DNA of 64,000 bases from Deferrisoma camini S3R1 (GTDB lineage Bacteria > Desulfobacterota > Deferrisomatia > Deferrisomatales > Deferrisomataceae), in the NCBI RefSeq assembly GCF_000526155.1, contig NZ_JAFN01000001.1:996501-1060500 (forward strand). Direction: 5' to 3'. Shown one piece after another: positions 22,082 through 31,330 of the stretch. Position numbers and translations under genes: made by a program. The number at the start of each line of letters is the position of its first letter. The first letter of the stretch is position 1. The notes under the pieces are model-generated. The model was not told the origin of the DNA and searched no databases. It worked only from the letters and a program-made list of their open reading frames with translations.

Positions 22082-23737
22082 ATGAGCGATCTCACCGTTG
22101 CCCGTACCCCCTCGGCCTACGACTACCCGTTGCTGATCAAGCACCTCTGGCACGCCCCCCTCGTGAACACCCCGGACCAGGAGATCGTGTACCGGGACGT
22201 GCGGCGGATGACCTACCGAGAGCTCCGGGAACGGGTGGGCCGGCTGGCCTCGGCGCTGGCCGGCCTGGGGGTGAAGCCGGGGGACACCGTGGCCGTGATG
22301 GACTGGGACAGCCACCGGTACCTGGAGTGCTTTTACGCGGTGCCCATGATGGGCGCGGTGCTCCACACCGTGAACGTGCGGCTGTCGCCCGAGCAGGTCC
22401 TCTACACGATCAACCACGCCGAAGACGATGTCATCCTGGTGCACACGGACTTCGTGCCGGTGATCGAGGCCGTCCGGGACCGGATCGAGCGGCCCGTGAA
22501 GCTTGTGCTGCTGACCGACGACGGATCCCGGCCCGAGAGCCCGGTGGAGTTCGCGGCCGAGTACGAGGAGATGGTGGCCGGCGCCGACCCCGGCTACGAG
22601 TTCCCGGACCTGGACGAGAACACCCGGGCCACCACGTTCTACACCACCGGCACCACGGGCCTGCCCAAGGGGGTGTACTTCAGCCACCGCCAACTGGTGC
22701 TGCACACCCTGGCGGTCACGGCGGCGCTCGCGAGCCCCCCGGTGCAGGGGCGGTTCCACCGGGACGACGTGTACATGCCCATCACCCCCATGTTCCACGT
22801 CCACGCCTGGGGCATCCCCTACGTGGCGCTGGTGCTGGGGGTCAAGCAGGTGTATCCGGGCCGGTACGCCCCGGACGTGCTGATCGGGCTCATCCAGACC
22901 GAGGGCGTGACGTTCAGCCACTGCGTGCCCACCATCCTCCACATGCTCCTTTCGAGCCCTGCGGCCGAGAAGGTGGACCTGTCGGGGTGGAAGGTGATCA
23001 TCGGCGGATCCGCCCTGCCCCAGGGGCTGTGCCGGGCGGCCTTGGCCCGGGGAATCGACCTTTACACCGGCTACGGCATGAGCGAGACCTGCCCGGTGCT
23101 CACCCTGGCCCAGTTGGACCGGGACGCCCTGGAGCTGCCCCCCGAGGAGCAGGCCGCGATCCGGTGCAAGACCGGCCGGCCGATCCCGCTCGTGGACCTG
23201 AAGATCGTGGACGAGGAGATGAACGAGCTGCCCCGGGACGGGGCGAGCGCCGGCGAGATCGTGGTACGGGCCCCGTGGCTGACCCAGGGCTACCTGAAGG
23301 ACCCGGCGAACTCGGAGAACCTGTGGCGGGGCGGTTATCTCCACACCGGCGACGTGGCCGTGCAGGGCCCCGACGGCTACGTGAAGATCACCGATCGCAT
23401 CAAGGACGTGATCAAGTCGGGCGGGGAGTGGATCTCGTCCCTGGACATCGAGGACCTGATCTCCAAGGTCGACGGGGTGAGCGAGTGCGCCGTGATCGGG
23501 GTGCCCGACCCCAAATGGGGCGAGCGGCCCCTGGCCCTGGTGGTGCCGAAGCCCGGGTACGAGGAAAAGCTCGGGGCGGCCGAGATCCAGGAGTTCCTGA
23601 AGGGGTACGCCGACAAGGGCGTGATCTCCCGCTACGCCGTGCCCGAACGGGTCGTGTTCGTGGACGCCATCGCCAAGACCAGCGTGGGCAAGATCGACAA
23701 GAAGACCCTGCGGGCCCAGTACGGCCAGACGGGTTGA
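22082..23737 (+). CDS. Acyl-CoA synthetase, AlkK/medium-chain fatty-acyl-CoA ligase type
   Basis: The 551-residue ANL enzyme has the P-loop TTGTTGLPKGVYFSHRQ, GYGMSETCPV, HTGDVAVQGPDGYVKITDR and the catalytic C-terminal Lys motif KTSVGKIDKK. The N-terminus and spacing resemble AlkK-like acyl-CoA ligases for medium-chain or general carboxylic acids, shorter than FadD. It would activate a fatty or aromatic acid to its CoA ester. AAGGAGG precedes ATG 22082. It stands alone between a repeat array and a terminator, and no FadR-type palindrome is seen upstream. The substrate cannot be told from sequence. Confidence 0.88.
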   Translation: MSDLTVARTPSAYDYPLLIKHLWHAPLVNTPDQEIVYRDVRRMTYRELRERVGRLASALAGLGVKPGDTVAVMDWDSHRYLECFYAVPMMGAVLHTVNVRLSPEQVLYTINHAEDDVILVHTDFVPVIEAVRDRIERPVKLVLLTDDGSRPESPVEFAAEYEEMVAGADPGYEFPDLDENTRATTFYTTGTTGLPKGVYFSHRQLVLHTLAVTAALASPPVQGRFHRDDVYMPITPMFHVHAWGIPYVALVLGVKQVYPGRYAPDVLIGLIQTEGVTFSHCVPTILHMLLSSPAAEKVDLSGWKVIIGGSALPQGLCRAALARGIDLYTGYGMSETCPVLTLAQLDRDALELPPEEQAAIRCKTGRPIPLVDLKIVDEEMNELPRDGASAGEIVVRAPWLTQGYLKDPANSENLWRGGYLHTGDVAVQGPDGYVKITDRIKDVIKSGGEWISSLDIEDLISKVDGVSECAVIGVPDPKWGERPLALVVPKPGYEEKLGAAEIQEFLKGYADKGVISRYAVPERVVFVDAIAKTSVGKIDKKTLRAQYGQTG

Positions 23738-23745
23738 GGGCGTCG

Positions 23746-23787
23746 CCCCCCTTGGCACGGCGTGGGACGACGCCACGCCAAGGGGGG
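23746..23787 (+). terminator. Terminator after the acyl-CoA synthetase gene
   Basis: An 11-bp perfect stem (CCCCCCTTGGC / GCCAAGGGGGG) encloses a second small hairpin (GGCGTGGGACGACGCC). It starts 9 bases after the stop and lies between convergent genes. Confidence 0.7.
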
Positions 23788-23802
23788 CTCGACAGATGCT
23801 CG

Positions 23803-24627
23803 TCAGCCCGCTCGGTAAAGATGCACGTCCCGCTGGGGGAACGGGATGGAGATGCCTTCGCGGTCCAGGGTCTCCTTGATCTTACGGGTGAGGTCGAAGT
23901 ACGCGTCCCAGTACTCGCTCGTTTTCACCCAGGGCCGCACCACCAGGTTCACGGACGAGTCCGCCAACTCCCCGACCGCCACCATGGGGGCTGGATCCTC
24001 GAGCACCATGGGGTGCTCAGTCAGCATGGCCTCCAGTACCTCCTTGGCTTTCGCCATGTCGTCTGCGTACCCGATCGAGGCCACCAAATCCACCCTGCGC
24101 ACATCGTTCGCCGTGTAGTTGACGATCGTGCCACCCATTACCTGACTGTTGGGCACAATGATTCGTTTGTTGTCCGGAGTGGTCAAGGTGGTCGTCAGAA
24201 TGCCGATATGCTGGACCACCCCCGTTACCCCGCCGGTCTCCACCAGATCACCGAGGGTGAACGGACGAAACAAGAGTATCAGAACGCCGGCCGCGAAGTT
24301 CGACAGGCTTCCCTGAAGCGCCAGCCCTACGGCCAGCCCAGCGGCACCGAGCACGGTAATGAACGAGGTGGTTTGGATGCCGAATTTGGCCAGGGCCGCG
24401 ATCACCGCGAACGTGAGCACTCCGTAGCGCACCAGGTTGCCAACGAATCCCACGAGCGCGGGATCCACCTTGGCCCGCCGCAACGCCCTTTGGGTGAGGT
24501 TGTCCGTGGCGCCGGCGACCACCTTCCCCACGAGGAGTATGAACACGGCCCCGATGACTTGGATCCCGTAAGTGGTGGCCAGGGGGATGAGGGACCTGAG
24601 GGCTTCCTGCAGGGCGTCCACGCTCAT
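23803..24627 (-). CDS. Small-conductance mechanosensitive channel (MscS family)
   Basis: The 274-residue protein has three predicted membrane segments (about 18-38, 58-80, 85-115). The pore helix region TVLGAAGLAVGLALQGSLSNFAAG is the MscS TM3 signature, followed by the beta domain (LGDLVETGGVTGVV, IIVPNSQVMGGTIVNYT). Length equals E. coli MscS, so no extra domains are present. It opens on membrane tension to release solutes in hypo-osmotic shock. ATG 24627 is chosen over an upstream in-frame start because the family begins there. It is a single gene, convergent with the acyl-CoA synthetase. Confidence 0.94.
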   Translation of the reverse strand: MSVDALQEALRSLIPLATTYGIQVIGAVFILLVGKVVAGATDNLTQRALRRAKVDPALVGFVGNLVRYGVLTFAVIAALAKFGIQTTSFITVLGAAGLAVGLALQGSLSNFAAGVLILLFRPFTLGDLVETGGVTGVVQHIGILTTTLTTPDNKRIIVPNSQVMGGTIVNYTANDVRRVDLVASIGYADDMAKAKEVLEAMLTEHPMVLEDPAPMVAVGELADSSVNLVVRPWVKTSEYWDAYFDLTRKIKETLDREGISIPFPQRDVHLYRAG

Positions 24628-24692
24628 GATGGAATCTCTCGGCGGGTGGGGGATGAGGAATCGAAGCGAGGGTAGCAGCCCGTGGGGATGTG

Positions 24693-24733
24693 TCAAAAAA
24701 GCGGCCCGGGCCAAATGGTGGCCCGGGCCGCTT
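24693..24733 (-). terminator. Terminator of the SLOG-like gene
   Basis: A perfect 15-bp stem (AAGCGGCCCGGGCCA / TGGCCCGGGCCGCTT) with a five-base loop. On the minus strand it is followed by TTTTTT. It lies about 30 bases after the stop at 24765. Confidence 0.9.
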
Positions 24734-24764
24734 CGTCAAGGGAGGGGAAGGGAGGTCAGGGTCT

Positions 24765-25313
24765 CTACCGTGCGAAGGAGCGGGCGAACAGATCCTCGAT
24801 GGCCTTGCGGCCGGCGTCGTTCAGGTTGCGAGTGCCCGTGCCGCACACGGTCTTGTGGGCGATCACCGGCTCGTCCTCGATCCAGGTGTCGTTACGCCAG
24901 GTGAACCAGTGGCCCCGCTCCTGGTCGAACACGTGGAGCGGGCGGTTCCACATCTTGGCGAGCTCGGCGGCCCACCCGGTGCCGCCCTTGACCGTGCCGT
25001 CGTTCTGGATGGTTCCGACGACGAACACCTGGTAGCCGTTGTTCACCTGGTGCCAGATGCTCTGGAGGATCTGGCGCATCCAAGGACGGGTCGAGTAGTC
25101 GCGGCCCAGGCGCTTGGCCACCTCGACCATGCTCACGTCGCCCTTGGCCAGTTCGTTCGCCGAGAGGCTCCGGGTGCTCTCGGTGCGCTGGATGTGGTGG
25201 CCTTCGAAGGTGAAGTTCACCTCGGCCACGCCGTGCTTGGCGGCGGTCTCGCCGAAGGCTGCCTCGGCGCCGCGGGCTCCGCCGCTGTACAGGGTCACGT
25301 CTTCCGGCTTCAT
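24765..25313 (-). CDS. SLOG/Rossmann-like nucleotide-binding protein (YpsA-related), function unknown
   Basis: The 182-residue protein begins MKPEDVTLYSGGARGAEAAF; YSGGARGAE resembles the glycine-rich ligand loop of SLOG-superfamily proteins (DprA/LOG/YpsA), which bind nucleotides or NAD-derived ligands. A later GTGWAAELAKMWNRPLHVFD resembles the second conserved glycine/acidic stretch of the same fold. ATG 25313 is preferred because GGAAGGA lies six bases upstream; an earlier GTG would add seven residues without a site. It is monocistronic with a strong terminator. Some SLOG families act in conflict systems as sensors of NAD/ADP-ribose-like signals, but nothing here proves that role. Confidence 0.6.
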   Translation of the reverse strand: MKPEDVTLYSGGARGAEAAFGETAAKHGVAEVNFTFEGHHIQRTESTRSLSANELAKGDVSMVEVAKRLGRDYSTRPWMRQILQSIWHQVNNGYQVFVVGTIQNDGTVKGGTGWAAELAKMWNRPLHVFDQERGHWFTWRNDTWIEDEPVIAHKTVCGTGTRNLNDAGRKAIEDLFARSFAR

Positions 25314-25430
25314 CTTGAATCCTTCCACCCCCACTGCGTGCGGCGGGAGTGCCGAGTTCGTGGAAAAGGCCGCCGTTTATACAGACCCCGGGCGCCGGGG
25401 TCAAGGGAAAAAACACGCTCCGGAAAAATC

Positions 25431-25928
25431 TCACGGCCCGGAGGTCGGTCGTTTCGGCCCCAGCCACTTGCGAATCTCCGCCTCCAGCACCTCCCCCTCC
25501 ACGAACCCCTCCCGGCGGCTGACCACCCGGCCGCTGCGGTCGATCACGACGGTGGTGGGCAGGGCCACGACCCGGTAGCGGCTCTTCACCTCCGCGGTTC
25601 CGCGAACCACGGGGTAAGGCACGGGGTTCTTGCGGAGAAACCGCTCCAGGGGCTCGGGCCGGGCGTCCAGGCTGACGCCGAGCACCTGGAACCCCAGGGG
25701 GCCCAGCTCCTTCTGGAGCCGGGAGAGTTCGGGGATCTCCCACCGGCACGGGGGACACCAGCTGGCCCAAAAGTCCACGAGCACGACCTTGCCCCGCAGC
25801 TCGGCCAACCGCGCCTCCAGGCACGCCAGGCCGCAGGTTTCCACGGCCGGGGCCGCGGTGCCCGCCAGCAGGCAGACCAGGCCTGTGGCCAGAAGGAACC
25901 GGCGGAAACGGCGCGGCCACTCGGACAT
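25431..25928 (-). CDS. TlpA-like periplasmic thiol-disulfide oxidoreductase
   Basis: The 165-residue precursor has a basic start and hydrophobic signal segment (RRFLLATGLVCLLAGTAAPA), then a thioredoxin fold with active site FWASWCPPC (57-61) and the cis-Pro loop VVALPTTVVID. It should be exported and reduce or resolve disulfides, for example during c-type cytochrome maturation. Two more cysteines just after the signal (TCGLAC) are unusual. The start ATG follows GGGAGACAG. A TAACTTCCG-type tandem array begins 13 bases upstream of the gene. It is a single gene, so its partner is unknown. Confidence 0.88.
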   Translation of the reverse strand: MSEWPRRFRRFLLATGLVCLLAGTAAPAVETCGLACLEARLAELRGKVVLVDFWASWCPPCRWEIPELSRLQKELGPLGFQVLGVSLDARPEPLERFLRKNPVPYPVVRGTAEVKSRYRVVALPTTVVIDRSGRVVSRREGFVEGEVLEAEIRKWLGPKRPTSGP

Positions 25929-25940
25929 GCTGTCTCCCAG

Positions 25941-26310
25941 TAACTTCCGCTAGGACGCTAGGAGGCTGGGAGGCTAGGAGGCTTGAAAACCTCTCGGATT
26001 CCCACACCTTCTAGGAATCACCATGCCTCTTCGCCTCGACTGCACGGTCCGGGGGGCATGGGGCCTGCTGGAGCGCCGGGCGCGGCTCCTTGGCTCGCCG
26101 CGCCCCCCGAACATCTGTAGTTTTGTCGAACTCCAGGGCCATCCGCTGTCTCCGCCCGGGCAGACTGCTCAGACAACGGCATGCGAAGGCGCGGCGATCG
26201 GATGCTGCACTCGCGCCCGGCCGGAAGCAGGCTCCATGCCCCGCCGCCGGCAATGGCCCCGGACCAACGAGGGTTACCCTTCCCCGTTGTCGGGCCCCGC
26301 AGGGGCCTGA
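25941..26310. repeat. Gene-free repeat cluster: 8-mer array plus mosaic intergenic repeat
   Basis: TAACTTCCGCTAGGAC begins an array of four GCTRGGAS 8-mers (25949-25980) followed by GCTTGAAAACCTC; a near-identical arrangement occurs at 60848-60900. From about 26050 the sequence matches 59350-59530 and, inverted, 36330-36480 (CTTGGCTCGCCGCGCC, CTCGCGCCCGGCCGGAAGC). From 26249, GGCAATGGCCCCGGACCAAC recurs at 31230. No gene with credible motifs is seen in the 25929-26379 gap. Confidence 0.75.
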
Positions 26311-26379
26311 GAGGCTCTCCCAAGGGCACGAGGGGCGATCCGGACGGCCGGGGCACCGGCGGGGGCTGCCCAGGGGAGC

Positions 26380-26772
26380 CTATCGCGGCGCAGGGGGTTG
26401 TCCAGCCTCGGGGGGCAGATCCAGCATCTCCCGAACCACGGCCGTCAGTTGATCGAGCCGGAACGGCTTTCCGAGGAATCGATCGGCCCCCGCCTGCACG
26501 GCGTGCTCCGGGACGTCCGGGTGGACCTCCACGGAGATCACCAGGATGGGAACGGTGCGGGTCTCGTGCCGGCGCCGCAGCTCCCGGATCAGGGAGAAGC
26601 CGTGCTCTTCCGGCATCACGAGGTCGGTCACCACCAGATCGAACGGGCCGGGCTGCCGCAGGGCCTCGGCGGAGTTGGAGGCCTCGACGATCTCTAGGCC
26701 GAAGGACCGGTTCAGGACCGTGCCCACGATGTCGCGGATCGTGGACGAGTCGTCGACCACCAGCGCTCTCAA
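26380..26772 (-). CDS. Stand-alone CheY-like response regulator receiver
   Basis: The 130-residue protein is a single receiver domain. The acidic pocket is D7-D8, the phosphoacceptor is D50 (VVTDLVMPEEHG), the switch residue is S80 and the conserved lysine is K102 (FLGKPF). There is no output domain, so it should act by protein-protein contact. The lipoprotein hydrolase gene just upstream ends in the first codons of this gene (ATGA, 26769-26772), so they are translationally coupled. No histidine kinase is adjacent; the one at 31.4 kb has its own regulator. The C-terminal 12 residues are Pro-rich. Confidence 0.92.
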   Translation of the reverse strand: MRALVVDDSSTIRDIVGTVLNRSFGLEIVEASNSAEALRQPGPFDLVVTDLVMPEEHGFSLIRELRRRHETRTVPILVISVEVHPDVPEHAVQAGADRFLGKPFRLDQLTAVVREMLDLPPEAGQPPAPR

Positions 26773-27704
26773 GGTCGTTCCCCCTTGCGGATGTGCGTGG
26801 TGTCCGTGTCGGGCGGCTTCATCTCCCCCTCCGGATCGACCCGGGGCCGGAATTCCTTGAGCCCCGCCGTCTTTTCGGCGCCGGCGCCGGAGAGGAGATC
26901 AAGGAAACCCTCCCAGGCCTCCCAGTAAGCATCTCCCCCCACGAAGGCGGGGTCGTCGTGGCCGGCCCCGACTACCGTGCGAAAGGTCTTGGGGCCTGCG
27001 TAACGATCGTACACCCGCCACGCCATGCCGATGGGCACCACGCGGTCCTTGTCCCCGTGCAGGAACAGGGCGGGCACCGTTTGGCGGGCGGCCGCGGCCA
27101 GATTGTCCCACATGCCGGCCAGCCGGCGGCGAAACGGCCAGGACAGAACCGGGTAGTGGAGCCGGGCCAGCTCCTCGACCCGGGTGAAGGTCCCCTCCAG
27201 CACCAGCCCGTCCGGCGGATACCGCAGGGCGGCGTGGAGGGCCACGGCGGCTCCGAGGCTGCGGCCGAAGAAGACCACGGGTCCCCGCACCCGGCTGCGG
27301 GCCTCCCGGAGCGCACAGCCGGCGTCCTCCACCAGCCCGGGCTGGGAGGGGCGCCCCGAGCTGGTGCCGTACCCCCGGTACTCCAGGGAGAGCATCGGCA
27401 GCCCCAGCCGCTCGGCGAACCGCTGGATCAGGTCCACCCGGTCGGACAGGCTTCCGGCGTTTCCGTGCAGGAAGACGATGGCCGGCCCGTCGCGCTTGCC
27501 GGGGATCCACCAGGCGTGCAGACGCACGCCGTCCGCCGCCTCCAGGGTCAGGTCCTCGTAGTCCACCCCCCGGGACGCGGGCGTGGCCGCCGAGGCGGAG
27601 CGGGGCTGGTACACCCAGCTGTCCACCCATCGTCCGCACCCGTTCAGGAGCAGCGCCAGGCTCAGCACCCCCAACGAAAGGGCAAGCAGCGATCCCTGGA
27701 TCAT
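26769..27704 (-). CDS. Lipoprotein alpha/beta hydrolase (BEM46/YqkD-like)
   Basis: The 311-residue precursor has a type II signal with lipobox LLLNGC (Cys23). The hydrolase core shows oxyanion loop FLHGNAGSLSDR, LEYRGYGTSSGRPSQ, nucleophile elbow FGRSLGAAVA, an acid in LFLHGDKDRVVP and the late catalytic His in VVGAGHDDPAF. The probable role is a membrane-anchored serine esterase or peptidase of unknown substrate. ATG 27704 is chosen because it starts the signal peptide; the frame stays open upstream only as a high-GC artefact. The last 35 residues are charged and unlike the family. It overlaps the response regulator gene by four bases. Confidence 0.88.
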   Translation of the reverse strand: MIQGSLLALSLGVLSLALLLNGCGRWVDSWVYQPRSASAATPASRGVDYEDLTLEAADGVRLHAWWIPGKRDGPAIVFLHGNAGSLSDRVDLIQRFAERLGLPMLSLEYRGYGTSSGRPSQPGLVEDAGCALREARSRVRGPVVFFGRSLGAAVALHAALRYPPDGLVLEGTFTRVEELARLHYPVLSWPFRRRLAGMWDNLAAAARQTVPALFLHGDKDRVVPIGMAWRVYDRYAGPKTFRTVVGAGHDDPAFVGGDAYWEAWEGFLDLLSGAGAEKTAGLKEFRPRVDPEGEMKPPDTDTTHIRKGERP

Positions 27705-27881
27705 GGGCCTCCACGGGAGCCGAAGGGGAAACGCGGCGTCGGCCGCCGAGATCGCGCGGTGCGTGCGTTGTGTCGCGCCCCCGCGTCTTCTAGCATAGAG
27801 GGTTCCGCCTTTCGAGCAAACCGGTCGGCCGCGGCCGTGCAGGCGCCGAACTCGAGGGAAACGAATGGGGCACCCTGAACG

Positions 27882-30800
27882 ATGACCGAACGTTGGATCG
27901 ATCCGTCCCGGATCCTCGGGACCCTCAAGCGCAGAGCCGGGTCCGCCCGCGGCGTGGGGGGGCGGGTGGAAGGGTTCCGGGAGCACTGGGGGCCGGACGA
28001 GGCCCAGGCCAAGGGGCTGGTGACCGTGGCTGGCGACGCGCCGGTGGAGGTCGTCCTCCGGGTCACACCGACCCGGGTGGAAGGGGACTGCCCCTGCGGC
28101 TCGGGGGCGTGGCCGTGCGTGCACCTGCTCCTGCTCGCCCAGAGTTGGGCCGCCCGGCCCCGAGAGCCGGGAGCCCCCCCGGGGACCTGGCGTGACTGGA
28201 TCGAGGATCTGCTCGGAACGAAACGCTCCGACGCCGTGGACCGGGCCCTGGTGCACTGGATCGAGCCGGTGCCGGGCCAGGGGGGCACCGGCCTGGCCGT
28301 GCACTGGCGTCTCCATCGGGTGAGGTTCGGGGATCTGGGACCGGGCCGGGTGGTGCGGTGGGAGCGGCTCGGCGAGGCTGCCGCAGAGGCGGGCGGCCCG
28401 GGGGACCGGGAGGTGCTGCGTCGCGTGCAGGGGTTGCTGGCGGCCGGGGCCGAGCGGGCCGGGCCGGGCGTGCGGGTGGGCGCTGCGGACGTGGACCCGC
28501 TGCTTCGCAGCCTGGCCCGGGCCGGTCGGGTGTACGACCAGAGGTCCCGGTCACCCCTGCGGATCGACGACCGGCCGGTGCGGGTTCGGCTACGAACCGA
28601 GGGGGCGGGCGCCGGCATTCGTCTGCGGGCCGGGCTGGAGGGGTGGGAGGAGGGTTCCGTGCTCGTGCTGGGGGACGGCCCGCCGTGGGTGCTGGGGGAG
28701 GGGCTACTGCGGCCCGTGGCCGGGGTGCAGGGGGGAGCCGCCCTGACCCGGTTGCTGGACGACGGGGTCGCGTTGGGTGAGGACGACATTCCGTCCCTGG
28801 TAGGTGCCGTCGCCACGGATCTGGAGGACCGGGGCATCCCCGTGGACCTCGACGGGTTGCGGTCCCGCCGCCTGGTGCTGGACGAACGGCCCAGGCCCCG
28901 GCTGTATCTCGAGGAGACGGACGGCCGCCTCTGGGGCCGGCTCGGGTTCCGGTACGGCGACGTGGAGATCGCAGCCTCGAACCCGGATCCGATGCCCCGG
29001 GTCGCCGTGGGAGCTCAGCGGGTGTTCGTCCGCAGGGACATGGACGCGGAGTTCTCCTTCACCCGCGATCTGGACCAGGCCGGCCTGCGGCCGGTGGAGC
29101 CGGGCCTGTTCAGCGCGGAGGGGGAGGCGGCCCTCGCCTTCATGACCGATGGGGTGCTCCGGCTGGGAGAGGGCTGGGAGGTGCTGGGGGCGGAGAGCCT
29201 GGTGCGTTGGCGGGTTCGGGCCAAGCCGGTGGTGCTCCGGGTGAGGGTCCGGTCCGGCGTGGACTGGCTCGAGGTGGAGGCGGACGCCGGGACCGAGGGG
29301 CACGGCGTGTCCCTGGAGCGGCTGGTGGAGGCGCTGCGAAGCGGGGCCCGGTTCGTGCGGCTGGACGACGGTTCCTACGGACGCATCGCGGAGGCCCTCC
29401 GGGAGAGGGGGCTGCGGGGCCTGGAGGACCTGCGCCTGCGAGGCGGTCGGGGCCGGCTTCCCATCCACATGGGGCCGGTGCTGGACGAGGTGGCCGAGGC
29501 GGCCGCTGACGTGGAGTGGGAGGGTCGGGGCGGTTGGGCCCGGGTGCTCCAGGCGTTGGACGCGGCGTCCAAGGCGCCACCGCCCGAGGTGCCGGGGCTC
29601 CGGGTCCGGTTGCGACCGTACCAGGCCCAGGGGGTGCGCTGGCTGGTCACCCTGGGTGAGATGGGCTGCGGTGCGGCCCTGGCGGATGACATGGGTTTGG
29701 GGAAGACCGTCCAAGCCCTGGCGGCCGTGGCAGTGGACGTGGGTCGCGGCCGCCCCGGTCCGAACCTGGTGGTGGCGCCGACCTCGGTGGTCCCCAACTG
29801 GGAGGCCGAGGCGCGCCGCTTCCTCCCGGGCTTGCGGGTGCTGCGCCACCACGGCGCCGACCGGGCCCAGACCCCGCAAGACCTGCTCGACGCGGACCTC
29901 GTGATCACGAGTTACGCGCTGCTGCGGCGGGACCGGGCCATGCTGGAGCAGGTGGAGTGGAACTGGGTGATCCTGGACGAGGCCCAGGCCGTGAAGAACC
30001 CGGACACCCAGACGGCCCGGGCTGCCCGGGCCCTGCGGGCGAAGAAGCGGGCCGCCCTCACGGGCACCCCGCTGGAGAACCATCTGGGCGAGATCTGGAG
30101 CCTGTTCCAGTTTCTGAACCCCGGCCTTCTGGGAAGCCAGCGGGCCTTTGTCCGGCGGTTCGTCCAGCCGGTGGTGGAGGGAGACCCCCGGGCCTCGGAG
30201 ACGCTCCGACGCCGCATCGCGCCGTTCGTGCTCCGCCGGCTCAAAGAGCAGGTGGAACCCGAGCTGCCACCGAAGGTGGAGTCGGTGGTGTGGTGCGACA
30301 TGGATCCGGTGCAGGAGGCGTTCTACCGCAGCCTGCTCGACGCGAGCCGGCGGCGCGTCCTCGACGACATCCGCCGCAGGGGGCTCGAGCAGGCCCGGTT
30401 CTCGGTGCTCGAGGCCCTCCTGCGGCTCCGCCAGGCCTGTTGCCTGCCCGAGCTCCTGCCCGGCGGGGTCGGAGAGGGGATCCCTTCCGCAAAGTTTGAT
30501 CGATTCCAGGATGTTGTGACCGAAATCCTCGAGGAGGGGCACAGGGTCTTGGTGTTCAGCCAGTTCACCCAGGTCCTGTCGCGGCTGCGCGGCTGGTTTC
30601 GGGAGGCTGGGGTGGAGCACCTGTACCTCGACGGCCGGACCCGCCGGCGCGAGGAGAAGGTGCGGCGGTTCCAGGAAGACGAGTCCGTGCGGGCGTTCCT
30701 GATCAGCCTGAAGGCCGGAGGGGCCGGTTTGAACCTCACCGGCGCCGACTACGTGATCCTGTTCGACCCGTGGTGGAATCCGGCGGTGGAGGAGCAGGCC

Positions 30801-31028
30801 ACCGATCGGGTCCACCGCATCGGCCAGACGCGCAAGGTGTTCGCCTATCGGCTGGTGGTCCGCGGAACCGTGGAGGAGAAGATCCTCGAGCTCCAGGCCC
30901 GGAAGAAGGAGCTGGTGGACGACCTGCTCCGGCCCGACAGACCGGTCGCCCTGACCGAGGACACGGTTTGGGAGCTGTTCGGAGGGGGCCCCGGGGGGGA
31001 GGGCTCCTGGATTCGGCCAGGCGGCTAG
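27882..31028 (+). CDS. SNF2-family ATPase/helicase with N-terminal SWIM zinc finger
   Basis: The 1048-residue protein has a SWIM finger at about 68-82 (CPCGSGAWPCVH) and a poorly conserved middle (bacterial SNF2-associated region). The SWI2/SNF2 core begins at about 565: motif I LADDMGLGKT near 602, motif II DEAQ near 700, ALTGTPLENHLGEIWSLF, and the helicase C half with VFSQFTQVLSRL, SLKAGGAGLNLT and DRVHRIGQTRKV. It is expected to translocate on double-stranded DNA and remodel protein-DNA complexes (RapA/HepA-like), with SWIM aiding DNA or protein binding. The gene is alone. Its TAG stop falls inside an 8-mer tandem array. Confidence 0.95.
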   Translation: MTERWIDPSRILGTLKRRAGSARGVGGRVEGFREHWGPDEAQAKGLVTVAGDAPVEVVLRVTPTRVEGDCPCGSGAWPCVHLLLLAQSWAARPREPGAPPGTWRDWIEDLLGTKRSDAVDRALVHWIEPVPGQGGTGLAVHWRLHRVRFGDLGPGRVVRWERLGEAAAEAGGPGDREVLRRVQGLLAAGAERAGPGVRVGAADVDPLLRSLARAGRVYDQRSRSPLRIDDRPVRVRLRTEGAGAGIRLRAGLEGWEEGSVLVLGDGPPWVLGEGLLRPVAGVQGGAALTRLLDDGVALGEDDIPSLVGAVATDLEDRGIPVDLDGLRSRRLVLDERPRPRLYLEETDGRLWGRLGFRYGDVEIAASNPDPMPRVAVGAQRVFVRRDMDAEFSFTRDLDQAGLRPVEPGLFSAEGEAALAFMTDGVLRLGEGWEVLGAESLVRWRVRAKPVVLRVRVRSGVDWLEVEADAGTEGHGVSLERLVEALRSGARFVRLDDGSYGRIAEALRERGLRGLEDLRLRGGRGRLPIHMGPVLDEVAEAAADVEWEGRGGWARVLQALDAASKAPPPEVPGLRVRLRPYQAQGVRWLVTLGEMGCGAALADDMGLGKTVQALAAVAVDVGRGRPGPNLVVAPTSVVPNWEAEARRFLPGLRVLRHHGADRAQTPQDLLDADLVITSYALLRRDRAMLEQVEWNWVILDEAQAVKNPDTQTARAARALRAKKRAALTGTPLENHLGEIWSLFQFLNPGLLGSQRAFVRRFVQPVVEGDPRASETLRRRIAPFVLRRLKEQVEPELPPKVESVVWCDMDPVQEAFYRSLLDASRRRVLDDIRRRGLEQARFSVLEALLRLRQACCLPELLPGGVGEGIPSAKFDRFQDVVTEILEEGHRVLVFSQFTQVLSRLRGWFREAGVEHLYLDGRTRRREEKVRRFQEDESVRAFLISLKAGGAGLNLTGADYVILFDPWWNPAVEEQATDRVHRIGQTRKVFAYRLVVRGTVEEKILELQARKKELVDDLLRPDRPVALTEDTVWELFGGGPGGEGSWIRPGG

Positions 31029-31330
31029 GCGCCCTGGCGGCTCCCGAGCCGCGACTCCAAGACCTCGGGGGGCATGGGTTTCAGGGGCCAGAATTCAGAA
31101 GTCGGTGGAGAGGGAGAAGGCTCTTCGGTGCCCCGAGAGGGTCCCCCCGGGAACCCAAACTGCTTTTTTTGGGGATTTCCTGTCTCCTGTCCGCTAAATT
31201 CCGGTTCCTGAACCCCATGCCCGCCGACGGCAATGGCCCCGGACCAACGCACGTTACCCTTCTCCGTTGTCGGGTCGCGCAGCGGCCGAAGGGGGCTTCC
31301 CCGTTGCTCGGCCGCGCGGGGGCCTGATGG
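31016..31330. repeat. 8-mer array overlapping the SNF2 stop codon, then mosaic repeat
   Basis: GCCAGGCG/GCTAGGCG/CCCTGGCG (31016-31039) contains the TAG stop of the SNF2 gene, then a GCGGCTCCCGAGCCGC hairpin. GGCATGGGTTTCAGGGGCCAGAA matches 34958-34980. GGCAATGGCCCCGGACCAAC at 31230 matches 26249. No gene is seen in the 31029-31392 gap; the middle (31110-31200) is relatively AT-rich with TTTTTTT and could hold the promoter of the next operon. Confidence 0.75.

Noticed and set aside
27705..28316. 200-residue N-terminal extension of the lipoprotein hydrolase
   Set aside because: The extension is antisense to the SNF2 gene and would bury the lipoprotein signal peptide that starts at ATG 27704.
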